From: Paenibacillus_S vulneris | GTDB taxonomy: Bacteria; Bacillota; Bacilli; Paenibacillales; NBRC-103111 | NCBI RefSeq assembly: GCF_039543185.1 | Contig: NZ_BAABJG010000055.1 | Coordinates: forward strand, 248,001-312,000 | Direction: 5' to 3' | Length of the DNA: 64,000 nucleotides | Shown: piece by piece, positions 58,439 through 64,000 of the stretch | How the letters are laid out: every line of letters starts with the position of its first letter | Position numbering within the stretch: position 1 is the first letter of the stretch | Translations under genes and position numbers: made by a program | The notes under the pieces: generated by a model | The model's database searches: none | Told to the model about the DNA's origin: nothing | What the model saw: only the letters and a program-made list of their open reading frames with translations

Positions 58439-58765
58439 TTAATTCTGATTCAGAAACACCGGGACGGGGAGATGGATAAAATCATACAGCTGCTTGGTCA
58501 CGCCGCCTTTGCCAAAACGAAGGATGCTGCCGTTAGTGCGCTCCGCTCCGTTCTTTTCCTTAACCAGGTTCAAAAAGGATACGGTAGCGCTCCGCCGCTG
58601 AAGCACATTCTTATATCCGAAATTGTATAACCATTGGTCTATCGTATTATAGATCCCACGATTCAAACCGAACGTTTGAAAGCAATACGTGACAAACTGG
58701 ATATCCGGCAAATGCAATACTTCCGATTCACTCAATTCGGACCATGTTTCCACATTGGCTATCAT
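58439..58765 (-). CDS. Hypothetical 108-aa protein
   Basis: ATG at 58765 with GGAG 9 bases upstream. The product (MIANVETWSELSESEVLHLP..., ending PVPVFLNQN) has no signal peptide and no membrane segment; an aromatic-rich middle (FVTYCFQTFGLN, IDQWLYNFGY) and a basic stretch (LQRRSATVSFLNLVKEKNGAERT). I do not recognise it. It lies alone between the secreted-protein gene and yezD. The start site and length support a real gene, but no other evidence does. Confidence 0.5.
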   Translation of the reverse strand: MIANVETWSELSESEVLHLPDIQFVTYCFQTFGLNRGIYNTIDQWLYNFGYKNVLQRRSATVSFLNLVKEKNGAERTNGSILRFGKGGVTKQLYDFIHLPVPVFLNQN

Positions 58766-58878
58766 CGAACTTCACTCCCCCAGATTTAAGGTAATAGAGT
58801 CATCCTGCTATAGAAACCAAAAAGACCGCCCGATTATCCGCAATTCCTCAAGGGAATTCGCGAATTTTCGAACAGTCT

Positions 58879-58890
58879 CCGGTATACCGG
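58879..58890. repeat. 12-bp palindrome CCGGTATACCGG
   Basis: A perfect palindrome in the 141-base gap between yezD and the 108-aa gene, beside another hairpin (GAATTCC-CTTGA-GGAATT, ~58830-58850) and a TTTTT run leftward. Together these probably terminate the sulfate operon. Confidence 0.4.
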
Positions 58891-58906
58891 TCGACAGCTA
58901 TATAGT

Positions 58907-59119
58907 TCAGCCTTTGCGGCGGTTTCCTTGTTGTCTGGCATCTACAGCATGCTGATCCCGTAAAGCGGCTTCAGACTCGAATCTTTTACGTTCGGTCCTC
59001 TCAATTTGTACGATTCTGCCGTCATGCACCACAATCTGCACCGTGCCGTACTCCAATCCATTAACAGAGTTCACAATTCTGCTGCTCCACAGTTCATCTA
59101 CTTGTAACGGTTTTGCCAT
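58907..59119 (-). CDS. yezD: YezD family (DUF2292) small protein
   Basis: 70 aa from the ATG at 59119, where GGAGG lies 8 bases upstream; the frame continues upstream, but without a site. The family core is clear: LEYGTVQIVVHDGRIVQIERTERKRF. The N-terminus is MAKPLQVDELW. YezD-type proteins are often encoded with sulfate or organosulfur import genes, and here it is last in the cys operon, 65 bases after the hydrolase. The biochemical role is unknown. The C-terminal ~20 residues are polar and probably disordered. Confidence 0.85.
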   Translation of the reverse strand: MAKPLQVDELWSSRIVNSVNGLEYGTVQIVVHDGRIVQIERTERKRFESEAALRDQHAVDARQQGNRRKG

Positions 59120-59184
59120 TTGCCATCCCTCCATTAATATTATTCCTATGTTTTTTGTCGGAATATAGACTAAAAAAAATAATG

Positions 59185-59994
59185 TCAGATTGTCCAGTCG
59201 TACCAGTCGTTTCTTCGCTTCTCTAAGGATAACAGCCAGTTTTTCGTAGCCGAAATCAATTGAATATAGGCTTGACCGGAGGAATACGTATGATCCGCTT
59301 GGAAAATAACCTCTTTGTCGCATTGTCCCTGCGATCTTAACCAGAACAGCTTTTGATACAGGAAGCAGTAATCAACGGGAATCACATCATCATTCGTTCC
59401 ATGCACGACGAACACATCTCCGGTAAACTTTCGGGTTTGCTCCAAAGGCTGATGACCTGCTAGCGATTCGAAATAGGCAGGCTTGAAGGAATAGCCCAAG
59501 TAATCGGAGGAACCCAATTGAACGGCTTCCTCATATGTTTTTTTGCCAATAATCTTTATGATATCGTTAAAAGGATGAGCCACGGCGGACCAAAGCACCA
59601 GCGACTTAATTCTTTTATCTCTAGCAGCGGTAAGTACAGCTACTGCACCCCCCAGGCTGTGGCCGAGAAGAATGACACGGGCAGGATCTACGCAATCGAT
59701 CTTCAAGGCATAATCAATGACAGAACGGGTTTGGTCGATCATCGCATCCAGCCCGCCGGACCCGTAATCCCCGGAGCTCTCTCCGCATCCTGCAAAATCA
59801 AACCGCAGCACCATGTAGCCTTGTTCGCTAAACTCCCTTGCCGCTTTGACAAACAGCCGGTCGACGCCGATCCGGTTGCCGATAAATCCGTGGGCGATAA
59901 TAATAATTGGATTTTTGGACCCGGTCGACGCAGGATAATGAAGAGTTGCCGCCAGCTCCGCATATTCGCTTTGTATTGTGATGTGATGTTCCAT
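59185..59994 (-). CDS. Alpha/beta hydrolase
   Basis: 269 aa from the ATG at 59994 (AAAGGAAG 8 bases upstream); a TTG six bases earlier is possible. HGFIGNRIG forms the oxyanion region; the nucleophile Ser is in LLGHSLGGA, the acid Asp in VHGTNDDVIP, the His in FQADHTYSS. A complete serine hydrolase with a short cap, similar to the bacterial acyl esterase/lipase-like group encoded near transporters. No signal peptide. It lies 19 bases after cysA and may act on a sulfur-containing ester, which is inference from context only. Confidence 0.85.
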   Translation of the reverse strand: MEHHITIQSEYAELAATLHYPASTGSKNPIIIIAHGFIGNRIGVDRLFVKAAREFSEQGYMVLRFDFAGCGESSGDYGSGGLDAMIDQTRSVIDYALKIDCVDPARVILLGHSLGGAVAVLTAARDKRIKSLVLWSAVAHPFNDIIKIIGKKTYEEAVQLGSSDYLGYSFKPAYFESLAGHQPLEQTRKFTGDVFVVHGTNDDVIPVDYCFLYQKLFWLRSQGQCDKEVIFQADHTYSSGQAYIQLISATKNWLLSLEKRRNDWYDWTI

Positions 59995-60013
59995 TGACAA
60001 CTCTTCCTTTCGA

Positions 60014-61075
60014 TTAAATGTGTACCGGCAGCGGATCGATTTTCAAACCGTTCTCCACCGTTAGATTTTCCCTATCATTGAACAAATAAACCCGATGAAT
60101 AAGAACCTGTACCGGATCACCCGGTTTTAACGTCTCAAGCTCCAAGGATCTGTATGCGAATAAGATCTGGTCATGCACCTCTACCTCCACCTGCCAGTTG
60201 GTGCCGCGGAAATAAATGTTTTTGACCGTGCCCATCTCTGAAGCGGAAGGAAACGAGATTTCGCTGGGGAACCCGATTTCGACAAATTCAGGCCGGATAA
60301 TGGCTTTGGCGTCCTGCAGCTCGGCTTTCTCAAAGCCTTTGAACGTATTGATGCGTTCCAGACTGTTCGATTCCCCGATAAATCCTGCGACGAACGGTGT
60401 TTCCGGATTTTGATAAATATCGATCGGCGTCCCCTTTTGCTCCAAGGCTCCTTGATTGATGATCATGATCTGATCGGCTACCTCGACCGCCTCCTCCTGA
60501 TCGTGGGTGACGAAGATGGTCGTAATTCCGACCCGATTGATCATATCCTTAAGCCAAGTGCGCAGCTCCTTGCGGACCTTCGCATCAATGGCGGCAAAAG
60601 GCTCATCGAGCAGCAGCAGCTGAGGCTCAGGGGCAATGGCCCGGGCAAAAGCAACCCGCTGCCGTTGTCCCCCCGATAGCTGGTGAGGCAGCCTCTTTTC
60701 CAGACCCTTCAGTCCAGTAAGCTCCACCAGCTCACTGACCCGGGCTTTGATCTCCGACTTCGGCCGCTTCTGAACCGACAAGCCGAAGGCGATATTTTCA
60801 AATACACTCATATGGCGAAACAGCGCGTAATTCTGAAATACGAATCCGATGCCCCGCTCCTGGGGAGGAAGATGATTCACCTTTTGTCCGTGAAACAAAA
60901 TCTCCCCGGAGTCCGGCTCCTCCAGGCCTGCCAGCATACGCAGGATGGTCGTTTTACCGCCGCCGCTCGGTCCGAGCAGGCCGATCAGCTTTCCTTTTTC
61001 AATCTCAAAACTGACGTCTTTGGTGGCTTGAAAGCGGCCAAAGCTTTTCATCAAGTGTTTGGCTACGATATGCAT
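60014..61075 (-). CDS. cysA: Sulfate/thiosulfate ABC transporter ATP-binding protein CysA
   Basis: 353 aa. Walker A GPSGGGKTT, Q-loop FVFQNYALFRHM, signature LSGGQRQRVAFARAI, Walker B LLLLDEPFAAIDAKVR, H-loop VTHDQEEAV. The FRHMSVFENIAFGL and C-terminal TOBE region match CysA better than sugar ATPases. GGGGAG is 9 bases before the ATG, 6 bases after cysW. It energises the CysT/CysW channel. Confidence 0.93.
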   Translation of the reverse strand: MHIVAKHLMKSFGRFQATKDVSFEIEKGKLIGLLGPSGGGKTTILRMLAGLEEPDSGEILFHGQKVNHLPPQERGIGFVFQNYALFRHMSVFENIAFGLSVQKRPKSEIKARVSELVELTGLKGLEKRLPHQLSGGQRQRVAFARAIAPEPQLLLLDEPFAAIDAKVRKELRTWLKDMINRVGITTIFVTHDQEEAVEVADQIMIINQGALEQKGTPIDIYQNPETPFVAGFIGESNSLERINTFKGFEKAELQDAKAIIRPEFVEIGFPSEISFPSASEMGTVKNIYFRGTNWQVEVEVHDQILFAYRSLELETLKPGDPVQVLIHRVYLFNDRENLTVENGLKIDPLPVHI

Positions 61076-61081
61076 GCTCTC

Positions 61082-61966
61082 TTACTCCCCTTCCTGCTGC
61101 TTCAAACCGTTAAACTTCCATTCAATGACCGACTTTACCACAAGCGTGATAATTGCAAGCAGCACCAGCAAGGATGCCATGGCAAAAGCGCCTGCGAAGT
61201 TGTACTCGTTGTACAAGATTTGAATATGGAGCGGAACCGTGTTCGTTGAACCGCGGATGTGTCCCGAGACGACGGAAACAGCGCCGAACTCTCCCATCGC
61301 TCTTGCGTTACACAAGATGATCCCGTACAAGAGCCCCCATTTAATGTTGGGCAGCGTTATCTTCCAGAAGATGCGCCAGCCTTTGGCGCCTAACGTTACG
61401 GCGGCTTCCTCTTCTTGAACGCCCTGCGCCTGCATCAGAGGGATTAGCTCGCGCGCTACAAAGGGGAATGTAACGAATACCGTTGCGAGCACAATGCCCG
61501 GCAGCGCGAATATGATTTTGATATCATGCTCTCCCAGCCAGGGTCCGAACCACCCTCTGGCTCCGAATAATAACACATAGATCAAACCGGAGATGACGGG
61601 CGATACGGCGAAAGGAAGATCTATTAGAGTAATGAGTATATTTTTGCCTTTAAATTTGAACTTGGTAATCGCCCATGCTGCCGCGACGCCGAACACTAGA
61701 TTGAGCGGAACGGCAATGGCTGCCGTCATTAGAGTCAGTCTTATGGCTGCTGCGGCATCCGGATCGGAAAATGCCTTGAAATACACTTCGCTGCCCTTTC
61801 GGAATGCCTCGACAAACACTGAAATGAGCGGAAGCACAAGCAGAAAGCCCAGGAATGCTATTGCAATGGCGATTAAAATCCATTTCACGACCGCCGGTTC
61901 GGTAATGTGCTTGGGCCTATCCTTAACTCCCGAACCTATTTTTACGGTTGCCACGTATCCGGCCAT
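61082..61966 (-). CDS. cysW: Sulfate ABC transporter permease CysW
   Basis: 294 aa, six membrane segments (first: WILIAIAIAFLGFLLVLPLI). The EAA loop is QEEEAAVTLGAKGWRIFWKITLP, typical of the CysW subunit; RAMGEFGAVSVVSGHIRG is the conserved CysW/CysT stretch. AAGGAGG is 7 bases before the ATG. A 125-base gap holding three repeat units separates it from cysT, which is unusual within a cys operon. Confidence 0.94.
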   Translation of the reverse strand: MAGYVATVKIGSGVKDRPKHITEPAVVKWILIAIAIAFLGFLLVLPLISVFVEAFRKGSEVYFKAFSDPDAAAAIRLTLMTAAIAVPLNLVFGVAAAWAITKFKFKGKNILITLIDLPFAVSPVISGLIYVLLFGARGWFGPWLGEHDIKIIFALPGIVLATVFVTFPFVARELIPLMQAQGVQEEEAAVTLGAKGWRIFWKITLPNIKWGLLYGIILCNARAMGEFGAVSVVSGHIRGSTNTVPLHIQILYNEYNFAGAFAMASLLVLLAIITLVVKSVIEWKFNGLKQQEGE

Positions 61967-61982
61967 GGGGGTCCCTCCTTAG

Positions 61983-62090
61983 AGTTTTGCTGTGCAAAAC
62001 TTACTTCGTAAGCGTTGCTGAGTTTTGCTGTGCAAAACTTACATCGTAAGAGTTGCTTGAGTTTTGCTGTGCAAAACTTACTTCGTAAGC
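61983..62090. repeat. Three tandem copies of the double-hairpin unit inside the cys operon
   Basis: Units start at 61983, 62021 and 62060 (38-39 bp). Each has GTTTTGC-TGT-GCAAAAC and a second hairpin TTAC-TTC-GTAA. They are related to the 13.4 kb array but with a different loop and more perfect second hairpin. They fill the whole cysT-cysW gap and reach the last bases of cysT. Confidence 0.95.
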
Positions 62091-62091
62091 G

Positions 62092-62928
62092 TTAATTCGA
62101 TACATTCAAGCGGTTCGCCCGCCATTGGATGAAGTTGATGACCAGCAGCATCAGGAATGAAATGACCAGCATGACAAGCGCGATAGCGGTTGCTCCTGCA
62201 TAATCGTACTGCTCCAGTTTGGTCATGATAAGCAGTGGGGCAATTTCGGTCTTCATCGGCATGTTCCCCGAGATGAAAACGACGGAGCCGTACTCTCCCA
62301 CCGCTCTGGCGAAAGCTAGCGTAAATCCGGTCAACAAGGCCGGCAGCAGCTCGGGAAAAATAATTTTCCTGAACGTTCTCCATCTGCGGGCACCAAGACT
62401 AACCGCTGCCTCCTCAATATCCTTCTCCAGCTCCTCGATAACCGGCTGCAGCGTGCGTACAACAAAGGGGATGCCGATAAACGTAAGGGCAAGCGCGATG
62501 CCGATAGGGGTAAAGGCAACCTTGATGCCAAGGGGCTCGAGAATACTGCCGATCCAGCCATTTTGCGAATAAATCGTGGTCAAGGCAATCCCCGCTACGG
62601 CTGTAGGCAGAGCGAAAGGAAGATCAACCAGCGCGTCTATGAACCGTTTACCCGGAAAGGAATATCGTACAAGGACCCAGGCAACGATAAATCCGAATAC
62701 AGTGTTAACCAATGCAGCCCCGATTGCCGTCCCGAAGCTGATTTTGTAGGATGCGAGGACACGCGGATCCGTGACCACGTGCCAAAACTGCACCCATGAC
62801 AACCCTGACGTTTTTATGAAGATGGCAGATAACGGAAAGAGGACGATTAAACTGAGATATAACACCGTGAAGCCCATCGACAATCCAAAACCAGGTAATA
62901 TACTGCGCTCTTTCCAACCTTTTGCCAT
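62092..62928 (-). CDS. cysT: Sulfate ABC transporter permease CysT
   Basis: 278 aa from the ATG at 62928 (GGAG 8 bases upstream); an upstream ATG at 62952 adds eight residues without support. Six membrane segments (GFTVLYLSLIVLFPLSAIFI first), EAA loop EKDIEEAAVSLGARRWRTFRKIIFP, and RAVGEYGSVVFISGNMP. It forms the sulfate channel with CysW. The last codons touch the repeat array. Confidence 0.94.
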   Translation of the reverse strand: MAKGWKERSILPGFGLSMGFTVLYLSLIVLFPLSAIFIKTSGLSWVQFWHVVTDPRVLASYKISFGTAIGAALVNTVFGFIVAWVLVRYSFPGKRFIDALVDLPFALPTAVAGIALTTIYSQNGWIGSILEPLGIKVAFTPIGIALALTFIGIPFVVRTLQPVIEELEKDIEEAAVSLGARRWRTFRKIIFPELLPALLTGFTLAFARAVGEYGSVVFISGNMPMKTEIAPLLIMTKLEQYDYAGATAIALVMLVISFLMLLVINFIQWRANRLNVSN

Positions 62929-62982
62929 GGATTTCTCTCCTCTGACTTTCATTCTCTTTCATTCCTACTCTATCTTTTAAAG

Positions 62983-64000
62983 TTATGGTTTATAGATTTG
63001 GTCAAACACGCCGCCATCGTTAAAATGCGTCTTCTGCGTCTTCGTCCATCCGCCGAACGGTTCATCGTCTATGGTGAACAGGTTGACTTTACTGAATTGG
63101 GATTCATATTTCTTGGCTACCGATTCCAGACGAGGACGGTAGTAATTTTTCGCCGCAATATTTTGGCCTTCCTCAGTGTACAAGTATTCCAGGTATGCTT
63201 GCGCTACTTCACGGGTTCCTTTTTTATCGGCGACTTTATCGACAACTGCAACCGGTGGCTCAGCCAGCACGCTGATAGAAGGCGTTACGATCTCGTATTT
63301 ATCTTTGCCAAACTCGTTAATAGACAAGTAGGCTTCATTCTCCCAGGCAATCAAGACATCACCAATGCCGCGCTGTACGAAGGTCGTTGTAGAATCACGG
63401 GCTCCGGAATCCAGCACCGGCACGTTTTTGAACAGCTGCTGCACGAAATCCTTCGCTTTGGCCTCATTCTTTCCATACTTCTGATACGCATAGCCCCAAG
63501 CGGCTACGTAATTCCAGCGGGCGCCGCCCGATGTCTTCGGATTCGGGGTAATTACCTGAACACCCGGTTTGATCAAATCGTCCCAGTCCTTGATCCCTTT
63601 GGGATTCCCTTTTTTAACCAGGAAAACTATCGTTGAAGTGTAAGGAGAGCTGTTGTTGGCCAGCTTCTTCTGCCAATCCTTCTGGATCAAGCCCGCCTCC
63701 TGGATCGCATCAATATCGTAAGCAAGTGCCAATGTTACGACATCCGCCTCCAGCCCGTCGATCACCGACCGCCCTTGTTTGCCGGAGCCGCCGTGGGATT
63801 GCTTGAAGGTAACGGTTTGGCCGGTTTTATTTTTCCAATAGGTTGCAAATGCTTTGTTATAATCCTGGTACAGTTCGCGTGTAGGGTCATAGGATACGTT
63901 GAGAAGCTCTACGGGCTTTGCCGCTGCCGCCTTATTGTCCGGCGAGCCTGTCGGAGCCGTTCCCGCCGCAGGAGCCCCTGCTCCTCCGCCGCATGCGGTA
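62983..64000 (-). CDS. sbp: Sulfate ABC transporter substrate-binding lipoprotein, partial (5' end off window)
   Basis: 339 codons are visible; the frame runs off the right edge, and the first ~20 residues (signal peptide) are missing. The visible N-terminus begins TACGGGAG, where Cys is the likely lipidation site, followed by an Ala/Pro/Gly linker, then VELLNVSYDPTRELY, FKQSHGGSGKQGRSVIDGLEADVVTLA and PKTSGGARWNY, hallmarks of sulfate/thiosulfate-binding proteins. It is the first gene of the sulfate import operon and lies 54 bases before cysT. Confidence 0.94.
   Translation of the reverse strand, partial: TACGGGAGAPAAGTAPTGSPDNKAAAAKPVELLNVSYDPTRELYQDYNKAFATYWKNKTGQTVTFKQSHGGSGKQGRSVIDGLEADVVTLALAYDIDAIQEAGLIQKDWQKKLANNSSPYTSTIVFLVKKGNPKGIKDWDDLIKPGVQVITPNPKTSGGARWNYVAAWGYAYQKYGKNEAKAKDFVQQLFKNVPVLDSGARDSTTTFVQRGIGDVLIAWENEAYLSINEFGKDKYEIVTPSISVLAEPPVAVVDKVADKKGTREVAQAYLEYLYTEEGQNIAAKNYYRPRLESVAKKYESQFSKVNLFTIDDEPFGGWTKTQKTHFNDGGVFDQIYKP

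Noticed and set aside
58409..58630. 73-codon plus-strand frame
   Set aside because: Antisense to the 108-aa gene, which has the better ribosome site.

Overview
The window looks like a Paenibacillus-type Firmicute (Paenibacillaceae). The signs are near-universal strong AAGGAGG ribosome binding sites, frequent TTG and GTG starts, a Spo0E-like sporulation phosphatase, a YezD protein, and an MsmX-type sugar ABC importer built beside a very large solute-binding protein. Base composition is close to 50% GC by eye. This assignment is an inference; there is no rRNA or other marker gene here.

Positions 1-51044 form one large carbohydrate-utilization locus, almost all on the minus strand. It holds a GH106-like alpha-L-rhamnosidase (cut by the left edge), GH42 and two GH2 enzymes, two GH78 rhamnosidases, two GH95 enzymes, a GH29 fucosidase, two tandem DUF5060/DUF4038/DUF5605 (apiosidase-fold) proteins, two BNR/sialidase-fold proteins, several (alpha/alpha)6 or TIM-barrel proteins of unclear family, a five-bladed-propeller GH43-like protein, two esterases, a Gfo/Idh/MocA dehydrogenase with a sugar isomerase/epimerase partner, and a DapA/NanA-type aldolase. 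Import is by an ABC system (ATPase, two permeases, 987-aa binding protein) and control is probably by the AraC-type regulator at 30398. Only the binding protein has a visible export signal, so branched oligosaccharides rich in L-rhamnose, L-fucose/L-galactose and D-galactose are probably imported and dismantled in the cytoplasm. The inventory resembles what rhamnogalacturonan (perhaps RG-II-like) side chains need, but no polysaccharide lyase is present.

Transcription units inferred for the locus: (a) dehydrogenase 17379 leftward through the isomerase, an unknown protein, GH2, an unknown protein, LacZ-type GH2, GH42 and GH106; (b) ATPase 29051 leftward to the GH95 terminator at 17.7 kb; (c) 34679 leftward through a BNR protein to the AraC gene and its terminator; (d) GH78 45075 leftward through GH29 to the 906-aa protein and its terminator, perhaps reading through to GH95 and BNR; (e) aldolase and GDSL esterase; (f) the divergent plus-strand propeller gene and GH78. 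Promoters of several units share a CCTATA-type element placed 46 and/or 24 nt upstream of the -10 box, which suggests one regulon.

Positions 51045-64000 are more ordinary: a 48-aa protein, a Spo0E-like protein, a 63-aa protein, an M20 amidohydrolase, a PyrH-like kinase behind a leader peptide and terminator hairpin, a polar amino-acid ABC transporter (three genes), an EamA transporter, a secreted protein, an orphan 108-aa protein, and a sulfate-import operon (sbp, cysT, cysW, cysA, an alpha/beta hydrolase, yezD) whose first gene is cut by the right edge.

Two repeat families lie between genes: a 38-42 bp tandem double-hairpin unit (five copies at 13.4 kb, three copies inside the cysT-cysW gap) and two copies of a 158-bp palindromic element (13.6 and 17.5 kb) with compensatory stem changes.
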